Notes: generated by a model from the sequence alone, not told the origin. A stretch of DNA of 64,000 nt from Micropruina sp. (GCA_016711205.1 JADJTM010000002.1:1116001-1180000); one strand, 5' to 3'. Positions 33,925 through 42,504 are shown, counted from the first letter of the stretch. Program-made: numbers and translations.

Positions 33925-34335
33925 ATGCGCACCCTGCTCAACATCATCTGGCTCGTCTTCGGCGGCTTCTGGCTGGCCCTGGGCTACTTCATCTTCGGCC
34001 TGTTGGCCTGCATTCTGATCATCACCATTCCGTTCGGCATCGCCTCGTTCCGCATGGCGTCGTTCGCGCTGTGGCCGTTCGGCAAGACGATCGTCAGCAA
34101 GCCCACCTCGGGCGTCGGCTCGGCGCTCGGCAACGTCATCTGGTTCCTGGTCGCCGGGCTGTGGCTCGCCATCGGCCACCTGACCACCGCGGCCGCTCAG
34201 GCGATCACCATCGTCGGCATTCCGCTGGCCATCGCCAACATCAAGATGATCCCCGTCACCTGCGTGCCGCTGGGCAAAGAGATCGTCGACAGCCGCCAGG
34301 TGCCTGCTGGCTCCAACGCGGTGTACTCGTTCTGA
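33925..34335 (+). CDS. yccF: YccF-domain inner membrane protein
   Basis: The 136-residue protein has two copies of the YccF domain, each a hydrophobic segment followed by a conserved I-P-F/I-P-L motif: CILIITIPFGIASFRMASFA and AITIVGIPLAIANIKMIPVT. The first includes ALWPFGKTIV and the second VPLGKEIV, the paired signature of the family. Function is unknown; it is an integral membrane protein. AAAGG lies 15 bases before the ATG. The gene is alone between trmB and a strong terminator. Confidence 0.85.
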   Translation: MRTLLNIIWLVFGGFWLALGYFIFGLLACILIITIPFGIASFRMASFALWPFGKTIVSKPTSGVGSALGNVIWFLVAGLWLAIGHLTTAAAQAITIVGIPLAIANIKMIPVTCVPLGKEIVDSRQVPAGSNAVYSF

Positions 34336-34360
34336 ACCGACTCTCACCGACTCTCACCGA

Positions 34361-34385
34361 CGGCCCGGGCCACGTGCCCGGGCCG
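34361..34385 (+). terminator. Terminator after yccF
   Basis: CGGCCCGGGC and GCCCGGGCCG form a 10-bp stem with a 5-base loop, 26 bases after the stop. It is preceded by two copies of CCGACTCTCA. Confidence 0.75.
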
Positions 34386-34405
34386 CCGGCTTGTTCGGGG
34401 GCGGC

Positions 34406-34482
34406 CCTGAAAACCCTGCGCCAGTGGTGGGACTCCAGCTTCGCTGGAGCGGAGCCATTGGCTCTGGTGCAGGGCTTTCAGG
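34406..34482. repeat. Long hairpin element upstream of the AbiEi/DUF559 gene
   Basis: CCTGAAAACCCTGC and GCAGGGCTTTCAGG match at 13 of 14 positions as inverted arms. A nested hairpin CTCCAGC/GCTGGAG lies at 34433-34449. The arm sequence, extended as CCCTGCGCCAGTGG, recurs in the downstream element at 35409-35485. Confidence 0.75.
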
Positions 34483-34558
34483 CATAGGTCGAAGAAACTC
34501 GTTCGAGAAAGTTGGGGCGCTCACTCACAAAACGTCGTCAGAAAGTGCATTCAAGGGT

Positions 34559-35413
34559 ATGGAGCGCATACTCGAACTACTGCACCTCGAGGGAGGCGTG
34601 CTGCCGCGCTGGAAGCACCGCACGCTGACCCGCCAACTCGATCACTGCGTGCGTCGCGGCCGGCTGCACGCGATCCTTCCTGGCGTTTACACCGCCCCCG
34701 AACCGTCGTGGGAGGCCCGCGTCCGCGCGGCCGCGGCCTTTCGCTGCGACGGGGTGATCACTGGAGCTGCCGCCGCCAAGACCCTGTGGTGGCCCGAGTG
34801 CCCGATCACCAGCGTGTCGGTGGCGCTGCCACACGGGACCGTGGAGCGACGCTACCCGGGCTTCGAATGGGAACGTCGTCCGATACCTCCTGAACTGATC
34901 GTCCACCGAGGCGACCTGCGTTTCGCGTGCCCGGCACTGTCGGTTCTCGATCTGATTCCGGCGTACGCCGGTGAGGTGATCGACGAGGCGCTCCGTCGCC
35001 GCAGCACCACGCTGGCCGAACTCTGGCAGGCCCTGGAGGCGTGCCGCCATCGCCCAGGGAATGCGCAACGCCGCGCCCTGCTGCACGACTCCCGCGACGA
35101 ACCCTGGTCAGAGGCGGAACGGCTGGCGCACCGACTACTCAGGGCCGCTCAGCTCAGCGGGTGGCGCACCAACTACCGCATCCGCGTCGATGACATCGAG
35201 CACTTTGCCGACCTGGCTTTCCCGCATCAGCGGGTGATCATCGAGATCGATGGCTGGGAGCATCACGGCAGCCGCTCGGCCTTTGTGGCGGACCGCTGGC
35301 GCTATGCCCGGTTGGCCGCGGCCAAGTGGTCGGTGATGCCGTTTGCGGCTGAGGCGCTCACCGATGATCCCGAGGGTTTCGTCGCGCTGGTGCGCACCGC
35401 ACTGAGTGCCTGA
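34559..35413 (+). CDS. AbiEi-type antitoxin-like N-domain fused to DUF559 endonuclease-like domain
   Basis: The 284-residue protein combines two domains. Residues 1 to about 110 resemble AbiEi/winged-helix antitoxin N-domains (LTRQLDHCVRRGRLHAILPG, then VYTAPEP). Residues about 185-284 are DUF559/Vsr-like, with FADLAFPHQRVIIEIDGWEH and RYARLAAAKW; the D-x...E-I-D pattern fits a PD-(D/E)XK nuclease fold. No AbiEii toxin neighbour exists, so it is probably a stand-alone nuclease-like protein common in actinobacteria. Its stop codon lies inside the arm of the downstream hairpin, and both flanks carry related inverted repeats. Confidence 0.75.
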   Translation: MERILELLHLEGGVLPRWKHRTLTRQLDHCVRRGRLHAILPGVYTAPEPSWEARVRAAAAFRCDGVITGAAAAKTLWWPECPITSVSVALPHGTVERRYPGFEWERRPIPPELIVHRGDLRFACPALSVLDLIPAYAGEVIDEALRRRSTTLAELWQALEACRHRPGNAQRRALLHDSRDEPWSEAERLAHRLLRAAQLSGWRTNYRIRVDDIEHFADLAFPHQRVIIEIDGWEHHGSRSAFVADRWRYARLAAAKWSVMPFAAEALTDDPEGFVALVRTALSA

Positions 35414-35485
35414 CAACCCTGCGTCAGTGCGGGGGGCCGCCGCTGAGCGCGGCGCAAGGGCCGCCACTGGCGCAGGGTTGTCAGG
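35409..35485. repeat. Long hairpin element downstream of the AbiEi/DUF559 gene
   Basis: Arms at 35409-35429 and 35465-35485 (CCTGACAACCCTGCG(T/C)CAGTG) are 21 bases long with one mismatch. The stop codon of the preceding gene (35411-35413) is within the left arm. The element is related to the one at 34406-34482 and could terminate transcription from both sides; EF-G2 ends 13 bases beyond. Confidence 0.8.
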
Positions 35486-35498
35486 GCGTGCCTGCCTT

Positions 35499-37595
35499 CT
35501 ACTTCTTGGCGAACTTCTCCAGCAGGTTGGACGGCAGCAGCTCGTAGCCGTGGAACTCGCGGGTGAACGTGCCCGAGCCGTGCCCGATGCCACGCAGGTC
35601 GATCGCGTAGCGGGTGAGCTCGGCCTGCGGCACCAGGGCACGCACGATCGCCTTGCGGTTCACCGAATCCGAGCCGAGCACCTGACCGCGCCGGCCGGAC
35701 AGGTCGGTCATCACCGCGCCCAGGTACTCTTCGCCGACCGTGACGGACACCAGATCGACCGGCTCAAGCAGCGCCACCACACCACCCTTGGCGGCCGCGG
35801 CCTCTTTGATCGCCAGCGCACCCGCCATCTGGAACGCCATGTCGGAGCTGTCGACCGAGTGGGACTTGCCGTCGTACAGGGTGACCCGCAGGTCGACCAT
35901 CGGGTAGCCGGCGAAGACGCCGCGCTCGAGCTGGGTGCGAATGCCCTTCTCGACCGAGGGAATGAACTGCCGTGGGACGGCGCCGCCGACCACCTTGTCG
36001 ACGAACTCGAAGCCCGCGCCACGTTGCAGCGGCTCGACCTCGATGTTGCACACCGCGTACTGGCCGTGCCCGCCGGACTGCTTGACGTGGCGTCCCATCG
36101 CCTCGGCCTTGCCCGTGAACGTCTCGCGCATCGGGATCTTCAGATCCTCCTGCTCGACCCGCACCTGGTAGCGCTCGACCAGCCGGCCCAGCACCAGGTC
36201 GGCGTGGGCCTGGCCGGTGGTCCACAGCACGAGCTGGTCGCCGGCGCCCCGGTCGAGCCGCACGCTGGAATCCTCGACCGCCAGCCGCTGCAGGGCACCG
36301 GCCAGCTTGTCCTCGTCGTTGCGGGTGGCGGCCCGGATCGCGAGCGGCAGCAACGGGTCGGGCAGCGGCCACTCCTCCACCACGCCCGGACGCTCCTTGG
36401 TCGAGAGCGTGTCGCCGGTCTCGGCGGTGCCCAGCTTCGGCAGCAGGACGATCTCGCCCGCGATCGCCGACTGGCGGGGCTTCAGCTCGCTGCCGACCGC
36501 CCCCTGGATCAGCCCGATGCGCTCCTCGTTGTCGTGGTCGGGGTGGGCGTCGTCCGCCTGCCCGGCGCTCCATGACCGGTGCCCCGAAACGTGCACCACG
36601 TCGTCGGTGCGCAGGGTGCCCGAGAAGATGCGCACCATCGACAGCCGGCCGGCGAACGGGTCGGTGGTGGTGCGGATCACCTGCGCCACCAGCGGGGCCG
36701 CCGGATCGGTGTCGGGTTGCGGCAGCACGTCGCCGGACGCGGCGGTGAACGGCGGGTTGGGGTGCAGCCCCGGGGTGGGGAAACCGTGCTCGATCAGCCT
36801 CAGCAACTCTTCGATGCCGACGCCGCTACCGGTCTGGACCGGGACGACCGGAAACAGGTTCGCCGTCGCCACCGCCTTCATCAGGTCGTCCAGCAGGTTG
36901 TCGACATCGAGATGCTCGTCGTCCTCGAGGTAGCGGTCCATCAGACCGTCGTCCTCGGCCTCTTGAATGATCGACTCGATCAGTGGGCCGCGGTAGGTCT
37001 CGACCTGGTCGTCGTGGGCGTTCATGGTGCGGCTGACCGGGGTGCCGGCGGAGTAGTCGTGCTCTTCGAGGCTGAGCAGGCCGATGTTGCCCGACACCTG
37101 GCCGGGGGCCGAGAAGGTGGGCACATGGGTGGGCCGGACGCCCTCGCCGAAGACCGCCTGGCATTCCTCGACCGAGGTGTCGAAGTCGGCATGGCCGGCG
37201 TCCAGTTTGGTGAGCACGATCACCCGCGGCAGGTTGGCCTCGCGGCACTCGTCCCACAGCGCCTGCGCGGCGCCGTCGATGCCGTCTGCGGCCGACAGCA
37301 CGAAGATCGCCGCATCGGCGGCCCGGATGCCCGCCCGCAGTTCGCCGACGAAGTCGGGATGGCCGGGGGCGTCCAGCAGGTTGACCAGGGTGTCGCCGAT
37401 GACGAACGAGGCCAGAAACAGCTGGGACGCCCGTTCGGCGTCCTCTTTCTCGCCGCGGTAGCCCTCCACGCGGGCCTTCAACAACTGCTCGAACAATGTC
37501 GTCTTGCCGGAGCCCGCATTTCCGATCAGGACGACGTTGCGGACTTCGTCGGGGCTGGTCACCTGCATGGTGCTCGCGTTCACCTTTGAACTCAT
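35499..37595 (-). CDS. Elongation factor G-like protein EF-G2
   Basis: The 698-residue protein has all EF-G domains but diverged GTPase motifs: G1 GNAGSGKTTL (residues 25-34), G3 NLLDAPGHPDF and G4 TKLD in place of NKxD. Domain IV contains HGQYAVCNIEVEPLQRGAGF, and domain V ends PSNLLEKFAKK. In mycobacteria the equivalent second EF-G binds ribosomes but is not the canonical translocase. The ATG at 37595 follows GGTAGGGGG. It stands alone, not near rpsL/rpsG/tuf, which supports a paralogue rather than fusA. Confidence 0.9.
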   Translation of the reverse strand: MSSKVNASTMQVTSPDEVRNVVLIGNAGSGKTTLFEQLLKARVEGYRGEKEDAERASQLFLASFVIGDTLVNLLDAPGHPDFVGELRAGIRAADAAIFVLSAADGIDGAAQALWDECREANLPRVIVLTKLDAGHADFDTSVEECQAVFGEGVRPTHVPTFSAPGQVSGNIGLLSLEEHDYSAGTPVSRTMNAHDDQVETYRGPLIESIIQEAEDDGLMDRYLEDDEHLDVDNLLDDLMKAVATANLFPVVPVQTGSGVGIEELLRLIEHGFPTPGLHPNPPFTAASGDVLPQPDTDPAAPLVAQVIRTTTDPFAGRLSMVRIFSGTLRTDDVVHVSGHRSWSAGQADDAHPDHDNEERIGLIQGAVGSELKPRQSAIAGEIVLLPKLGTAETGDTLSTKERPGVVEEWPLPDPLLPLAIRAATRNDEDKLAGALQRLAVEDSSVRLDRGAGDQLVLWTTGQAHADLVLGRLVERYQVRVEQEDLKIPMRETFTGKAEAMGRHVKQSGGHGQYAVCNIEVEPLQRGAGFEFVDKVVGGAVPRQFIPSVEKGIRTQLERGVFAGYPMVDLRVTLYDGKSHSVDSSDMAFQMAGALAIKEAAAAKGGVVALLEPVDLVSVTVGEEYLGAVMTDLSGRRGQVLGSDSVNRKAIVRALVPQAELTRYAIDLRGIGHGSGTFTREFHGYELLPSNLLEKFAKK

Positions 37596-37728
37596 GCCCC
37601 CTACCTAACACCTGCCGCAAAGGCCCTGCAACCGATTCGCAAAAGCGTGCTGGTACCCCCGCGAGGATGCGGCGTCCACCGATGGCGCGCGGCTAGGTTG
37701 GTGGTCACCCGCCACTGAGGAGGTCGTC

Positions 37729-38415
37729 GTGGAGATCGTGTTGTCGCTGCTGCGCACCCTGCTGTTCGTGGTGGCCACGGTGGCCGCCACCGTGTACATC
37801 AGTCGCCGGATCGGCCGCGGCCGCTCGCTGCTGTGGGCGGGCACCACCCTGCTGGCGCTCTATTGGCTGGTGCTGTTCGGCTGGACGGCCTATCTGGCCG
37901 GGTCGTCGGCACCTAACCCCGATCTGGCCGTCTGGGTCGGCTGGACGGGGCACCTGCTGCCGTTCCTCGCGGCACTCAGCTACATCTGGGGCATCGGGCA
38001 GGCGGCCGGCTTCCCGTCCCGGGCGGGTTCGGATTCCGGCGCGAAGCCAGGACGACACTCGGACGAGCCGGCGCCGGTCGCTCCTGTCGCGCCGACCTCC
38101 GGTGCCGGATCGTCCGGGGCTGGTTCGACCGGGGCGCCGGAGCCGGGTGCCGGAGTGTCCGGCGCAGGGACGTCCGGTGCGACGTCCAGCACGGCTGACA
38201 CCGCCGGGCCGACGGCGACGCTTCCGGCGGCCACCCCCTCACCCGGCGCAGCGGGCTCGGGCGCACCTGACAAGGCGGCTGCGGCGCAGCCGGCCGCCAA
38301 AGCCAAGCCAAGGATGCCCTTCGCCGGCCCCCATGCGGTGCCGGTGGTGACCACCCCGTCCGCCAGTTCACACCACAGCCCCACCGATCCGCCGAAGGCG
38401 AAGGGCACGAAGTAG
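37729..38415 (+). CDS. Small membrane protein with Ala/Pro/Ser-rich tail, unrecognised
   Basis: I do not recognise this 228-residue protein. It has three hydrophobic helices (LLRTLLFVVATVAATVYISR, LLWAGTTLLALYWLVLFGWT, WTGHLLPFLAALSYIWGIGQ), then about 120 residues of low-complexity Gly/Ala/Pro/Ser/Thr sequence. The start GTG has GAGGAGGT upstream, and TAGGTT at 37693-37698 is a plausible -10. The tail is likely disordered and may face the cytoplasm. It lies divergent from EF-G2 and convergent with the asparaginase. Confidence 0.65.
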   Translation: MEIVLSLLRTLLFVVATVAATVYISRRIGRGRSLLWAGTTLLALYWLVLFGWTAYLAGSSAPNPDLAVWVGWTGHLLPFLAALSYIWGIGQAAGFPSRAGSDSGAKPGRHSDEPAPVAPVAPTSGAGSSGAGSTGAPEPGAGVSGAGTSGATSSTADTAGPTATLPAATPSPGAAGSGAPDKAAAAQPAAKAKPRMPFAGPHAVPVVTTPSASSHHSPTDPPKAKGTK

Positions 38416-38438
38416 ACAGGCGAGGGTCCCTGCAGCGC

Positions 38439-39392
38439 TCAGATGTCGATCGGGATCACCGCGCCGACGGGCACACCGCGGCCGTAGATCGGCATGTCCA
38501 TCATCCGCCGGCGTAGCACCTCATCGCCCAGCCACAGCCGGCGCATGACCGCCCCCATCACCACCGGACGGGCCCTGACCCCGCCGTCGGCGATCTTGAT
38601 GGCGATGCCGCGTCCGTCGGGAAGGCCGGCGGCGTAGACGCCCTCGGCACCGTCCTTGGCGATCATGCCGGGCACGCCGCGCATCAGGTCGGTGACGTCG
38701 CGTCCGGTGCCGCCGACCAGTTCGGGGTGGGCGCGCATCGCATCGGCGACCGACTTCTCAGCACCCTGCGTCGCGGCGGCGAGAATGCCGAAGATGCGGG
38801 CCAGGCCGACCAGCGAGATGGCGTGGGCGGGGGCGCCGCAGCCGTCGATGGAGGTCCAGAAGACGTTCTGGCCGAAACCGCGGGTGGTTTCGATGACCGC
38901 CTGCTGGCACGGGTGCCCCCGATTGAGATACGTGGCGGTCGGCCAGTCGTTGAGCGTGCAGGTGGCCAGCATCGCGGCATGCTTGCCGGAGCAGTTCTGG
39001 GCCAGCGAACTGGGCGCCCGGCCGGCGGCGATCCACTCGTTGCGCTGGGCGTCGATCAACGGCAGGTCGGGGGTGTTGCGCAGGTCGCTCTCGTCCAGGC
39101 CGGCGCCGTGCAGCAGGGCGCGTGCGGCCTCCAGATGCATAGGTTCGCCGGAATGACTGGCGCACGCGATCGCCAACTGGTCCGCCGGCACCTCCAGCCC
39201 GCACCGCACCATGGCCAGCGCCTGGATCGGCTTGAGCGAACTGCGGGGCAGGATGTGGCTGTCGAAGTCGCCGCGGGAGTACGACACGGACCCGTCGGCG
39301 CGGGTGATCACCACCAGGCCTCGATGGACCGATTCGACGAAACCGTTACGCACGACCTGCGCCACCACCGGTGCGTTGCCGACATTGACCAC
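38439..39392 (-). CDS. L-asparaginase II family protein
   Basis: The 317-residue protein belongs to the Rhizobium-type asparaginase family (PF06089), which hydrolyses asparagine to aspartate and ammonia. Family stretches are FDSHILPRSSLKPIQALAMV with the S-S-x-K motif, CASHSGEPMHL, QNCSGKHAAMLATC and SIDGCGAPAHAISL. The conserved cysteines that bind zinc are present. The GTG start lies six bases after TAGACT on the minus strand, implying a leaderless mRNA. It has no signal peptide, so it is cytosolic. Confidence 0.88.
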   Translation of the reverse strand: MVNVGNAPVVAQVVRNGFVESVHRGLVVITRADGSVSYSRGDFDSHILPRSSLKPIQALAMVRCGLEVPADQLAIACASHSGEPMHLEAARALLHGAGLDESDLRNTPDLPLIDAQRNEWIAAGRAPSSLAQNCSGKHAAMLATCTLNDWPTATYLNRGHPCQQAVIETTRGFGQNVFWTSIDGCGAPAHAISLVGLARIFGILAAATQGAEKSVADAMRAHPELVGGTGRDVTDLMRGVPGMIAKDGAEGVYAAGLPDGRGIAIKIADGGVRARPVVMGAVMRRLWLGDEVLRRRMMDMPIYGRGVPVGAVIPIDI

Positions 39393-39398
39393 GCCGGG

Positions 39399-39404
39399 AG
39401 TCTA
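39399..39404 (-). promoter_or_regulatory. -10 box of a leaderless asparaginase mRNA
   Basis: The minus strand reads TAGACT, then CCCGGC, then the GTG start. The -10 to start distance leaves essentially no 5' leader. Confidence 0.55.
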
Positions 39405-39439
39405 GTGCTGCCCCTCCCCATTGAGTCACCGCTCGGCGA

Positions 39440-39472
39440 CGCCTGAGCACGCACCTCGCGGCGTTCTCCTCG
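39440..39472. repeat. 33-bp repeat, copy 1
   Basis: CGCCTGAGCACGCACCTCGC plus GGCGTTCTCCTCG is identical to 57176-57208. Similarity extends about 15 bases to the left (TCACCG...CG). No gene is encoded. Confidence 0.8.
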
Positions 39473-39559
39473 CTCGCCGTGCAGACCCGTGGCGATCGCC
39501 GGGGGAGGGTGTTCGAGGCACGCTGGGGGCTTGCCGCGTCGGACGTCGCTGTGGCCTCG

Positions 39560-39666
39560 CCGGTTCTCAGCATCGGTACCCGGTTTCGGGTTCGGTTCAC
39601 GGTTTCGGGTCATAACGCGACAACGTGTGCGCAAGGTGAGAGTGTGCACCGTTGCGGAGATCGGCC
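39560..39666. repeat. 107-bp dispersed repeat, copy A
   Basis: The element begins CCGGTTCTCAGCA and includes GTCATAACGCGACAACGTG, GCAAGGTGA and GTGCACCGTTGCGGAGA. It aligns without gaps to copy B at 42333-42439 (most positions identical) and to the decayed copy at 24526-24580. No ORF is conserved between copies. Confidence 0.85.
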
Positions 39667-39734
39667 AGCCCGCCGGACGCGGACCCGCTCGACTTCTGCT
39701 GCGCGCCGGACGCGCCTCACTGGACTGGGGTGCT

Positions 39735-39847
39735 TCCGGCACCACTGAACGGGGGTAGGTCCGGCACCACTGGACGGGGGTAGGTCCGGCACCATTGGAC
39801 GCGCGTGCGTCCGGCACCACTGGACGCGCGTGCGTCCAGTGGTGCCG
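39735..39847 (+). repeat. 25-bp tandem repeat (four units) ending in a perfect 16-bp hairpin
   Basis: TCCGGCACCACTGGACG-type units start at 39735, 39760, 39785 and 39810 with exact 25-base spacing. The fourth unit is followed by its own inverse: CGGCACCACTGGACGC (39812-39827), loop GCGT, GCGTCCAGTGGTGCCG (39832-39847). TTTTGACC follows, so the end looks like an intrinsic terminator reading towards rplM. Confidence 0.85.
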
Positions 39848-39962
39848 TTTTGACCCGACCCGCGCCCGGCAGGTAATCTGAATCGCTGTTGCGCTGAGGT
39901 CTGTTTGTTTGCAGATCCCGCACTGCCGACAAACTGTTATCAACTGGAAGTGGTCCACGAGC

Positions 39963-40406
39963 GTGTCTACGTACAGCCCCAAGTCGGGTGAGGTCACCCG
40001 TAACTGGCATGTGATCGATGCCTCCGATGTCGTTCTCGGGCGCCTCGCCGTCACCGCCGCCACGCTGCTGCGCGGCAAGCACAAGGCGCAGTTCGCTCCG
40101 CACCTCGACACCGGTGACTTCGTGATCGTCGTCAACGCGTCCAAGATCGCCCTCACCGGCAACAAGCGCACCACCAAGATGGCGTACCGGCACTCCGGTC
40201 GTCCGGGCGGCCTGAAGGCCGTGCCGTACGGCGAACTGCTGGCCACCGACCCGCGCAACGCGGTCGAGCGCGCAGTGTGGGGCATGCTGCCGAAGAACAA
40301 GCTGAGCCGCCAGCTGATCAAGAAGCTGAAGGTGTACTCGGGCCCCGAGCATCCGCACACCGCCCAGCAGCCGCAGCCCTACCAGATCACCCAGATCGCT
40401 CAGTGA
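39963..40406 (+). CDS. rplM: Large-subunit ribosomal protein uL13
   Basis: The 147-residue protein starts with GTG (STYSPKSGEVTRNWHVIDAS). It contains VLGRLAVTAATLLRGKHKAQ, the signature GRPGGLKAVPYGELL and ends PQPYQITQIAQ, full length for L13. It binds 23S rRNA early in 50S assembly. The open frame extends 18 codons upstream, but that sequence is not conserved. TAATCT at about 39872, after the tandem repeat, is a candidate -10. It forms an operon with rpsI. Confidence 0.96.
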   Translation: MSTYSPKSGEVTRNWHVIDASDVVLGRLAVTAATLLRGKHKAQFAPHLDTGDFVIVVNASKIALTGNKRTTKMAYRHSGRPGGLKAVPYGELLATDPRNAVERAVWGMLPKNKLSRQLIKKLKVYSGPEHPHTAQQPQPYQITQIAQ

Positions 40407-40423
40407 CAGCCGAAGGAAGCACC

Positions 40424-40942
40424 GTGACCGAGACCGTCGAGACCGTCGAGACCACCGAGGACCTCGCCCCGTTCACCGAGGGTGACCGCGAGATCGCCTA
40501 CCGCGCCGAGGCCGTGCCCTCGTCCGCCGCACCGGGTGTGCGCCCCGCCGTGATCAGCGCCGCCGACGCCACCGGCCGCCGCAAGGAGGCCATCGCGCGG
40601 GTCCGGCTCACCCCGGGCACCGGCCAGTGGAAGATCAACGGCCGCACGCTCGAGGAGTACTTTCCGAACAAGCTGCACCAGCAGACCGTCAACGAGCCCT
40701 TCGACACCGCTGCGGTGGCCGGCAGCTACGACGTGGTCGCCAAGATCGTCGGCGGCGGTGTCACCGGCCAGGCCGGTGCGCTGCGGCTGGGCATCGCGCG
40801 TGCGCTCAACGCCGTGGACGCCGAGGCCTCCCGTCCGGCCCTGAAGAAGGCCGGCCTGCTCACCCGCGACGCTCGGGTGAAGGAACGCAAGAAGGCCGGT
40901 CTGAAGAAGGCCCGCAAGGCTCCGCAGTACAGCAAGCGCTGA
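40424..40942 (+). CDS. rpsI: Small-subunit ribosomal protein uS9 with N-terminal extension
   Basis: The 172-residue protein has about 45 extra acidic residues (TETVETVETTEDLAPFTEGD) before canonical S9, usual in actinobacteria. The S9 core includes ATGRRKEAIARVRLTPGTGQ and GGGVTGQAGALRLGIARALN and ends KARKAPQYSKR, whose tail reaches P-site tRNA. GTG start preceded by GAAGGAAG. It follows rplM by 17 bases and precedes glmM by 7. Confidence 0.96.
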   Translation: MTETVETVETTEDLAPFTEGDREIAYRAEAVPSSAAPGVRPAVISAADATGRRKEAIARVRLTPGTGQWKINGRTLEEYFPNKLHQQTVNEPFDTAAVAGSYDVVAKIVGGGVTGQAGALRLGIARALNAVDAEASRPALKKAGLLTRDARVKERKKAGLKKARKAPQYSKR

Positions 40943-40949
40943 TCGGCGC

Positions 40950-42303
40950 ATGGCGCGCCTGTTCGGCACCGATGGTGTCCGAGGCCGAGCCAACGCCGAG
41001 CTGACCGCCGAACTGGCCCTCGACCTCGCCGTCGCCGCCGCCCACGTGCTGGGCGAGGCGGGCGTGTTCGAGGGCCGTCGGCCGTGTGCGGTAGTCGGAC
41101 GCGACACCCGCGCCTCGGGCGAGTTCCTGGAGGCGGCGGTGGTGGCCGGGCTGGCCTCGGCCGGCGTGGACGTGGTTCGCCTCGGCGTGGTGCCCACCCC
41201 CGGTGTCGCCTACCTCACCGCAGCCATGGACGCCGACCTGGGCGTGATGCTGTCCGCCAGCCACAACCCGATGCCCGACAACGGCATCAAGTTCTTCGCC
41301 CGCGGCGGGGTCAAGCTCGACGACGTCGTCGAGGACGCCATCGAGCAGCGTCTGGGTGATGAGTGGACGCGCCCCACCGGGGCCGACGTCGGCCGCGTCC
41401 GGGACGACACCGGTGCCGTCGAGGGCTACATCGCACACCTGGTCAGCAGCCTGGGCGGTGACTCGTCGCTCGCCCCGCTCAAGGTGGTGATCGACACGGC
41501 CAACGGCGCAGCGTCCCTGACCGCGCTGGCCGCATTCGACGCCCAGGGCGCCGACGTGATTCCGCTGCACGCCTGGCCGGACGGGCTGAACATCAACCAC
41601 AACTGCGGCTCGACCCACCTGGAATCGCTGCAGGCCGCCGTCCTCGCACACGGCGCCGACCTGGGCATCGGCCTCGACGGTGACGCCGATCGTTGCCTGG
41701 CCGTGGACGCCGCCGGCCGGATCGTCGACGGCGACCAGATCCTCGCGATCCTGGCCCTGGCGATGAAAGAGAACCACGCGCTGCACAGCGACACCGTGGT
41801 GGCCACCGTGATGAGCAACCTGGGCTTCATTCTCGCGATGCGCGAGCACGGCATTCGGGTCGACCAGGCCAAGGTCGGCGACCGCTACGTGCTCGAATCG
41901 ATGAACGCCAACGGCTTCACCCTCGGCGGCGAGCAGTCCGGGCACGTGATCATGAGCGAGTTCGCCACCACCGGCGACGGGGTGCTGACCGCGCTGCACC
42001 TGGCGGCCCGGATGGCCCGCACCGGCAAGTTCGCTGGCCGAGCTGGCCTCGGTGATGACCCGGCTGCCGCAGGTGATGATCAACGTGCCGAACGTGAACA
42101 AGGTGCGGGCGGGGCTCGACCCGGTGCTGCAGCAGGCGGTGACGGCTGCGTCTCGCGAGTTGGGTGACACCGGACGGGTGCTGCTGCGGCCCTCGGGCAC
42201 CGAGCCGTTGGTGCGGGTGATGGTCGAGGCGGGCACCCACGAACAGGCCCAGGCGATCGCCGAGCGGCTGGTCGAGGTGGTCAGGCGGCGGCTGTCGCTG
42301 TAG
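40950..42303 (+). pseudogene. glmM: Phosphoglucosamine mutase GlmM, frameshifted near 42030
   Basis: GlmM converts glucosamine-6-phosphate to glucosamine-1-phosphate for UDP-GlcNAc and cell wall synthesis. The start MARLFGTDGVRGRANAELTA, the phosphoserine site SASHNPMPDNGIKF (S104), the metal loop GLDGDADRC and GGEQSGHVIM are intact. After ARTGK the frame fails. The correct continuation (ELASVMTRLPQVMINVPNVN ... LLRPSGTEPLVRVM) is one frame over, restored by removing one T at 42030/42031. The gene is normally essential and otherwise perfect, so a sequence error is likely. It is co-transcribed with rplM-rpsI. Confidence 0.9.
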
Positions 42304-42332
42304 GCCTTGGGACGGTTGCGCCGGAGGCCGCA

Positions 42333-42439
42333 CCGGTTCTCAGCACCGGTACAGACTTTCGGGTTCGGTGCCTGATTTCGTGTCATAACGCGACAACGTG
42401 CGTGCAAGGTGAAAGCGTGCACCGTTGCGGAGAACGGCC
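42333..42439. repeat. 107-bp dispersed repeat, copy B
   Basis: Gap-free match to copy A at 39560-39666, in the same orientation, 2.77 kb away. Its end carries a small hairpin CCGTT/AACGG (42422-42437). CTGCCC/GGGCAG (42439-42461) just beyond may serve as a terminator for glmM or coaA. Confidence 0.85.
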
Positions 42440-42504
42440 TGCCCCCGTCCGGAGCGGGCAGCGGGTCAGGGTGAAGCATCGTCCCCTCGCGGCACTCGGA
42501 CGTC

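Noticed and set aside
32833..34347. 504-residue version of trmB
   Set aside because: The upstream part is an antisense shadow of yccF and intergenic DNA. TrmB similarity begins at MDETLPRV.
39735..39834. Mini-CRISPR or iteron origin
   Set aside because: 25-bp units have no unique spacers, no Rep gene is nearby, and the series ends in a terminator-like hairpin.
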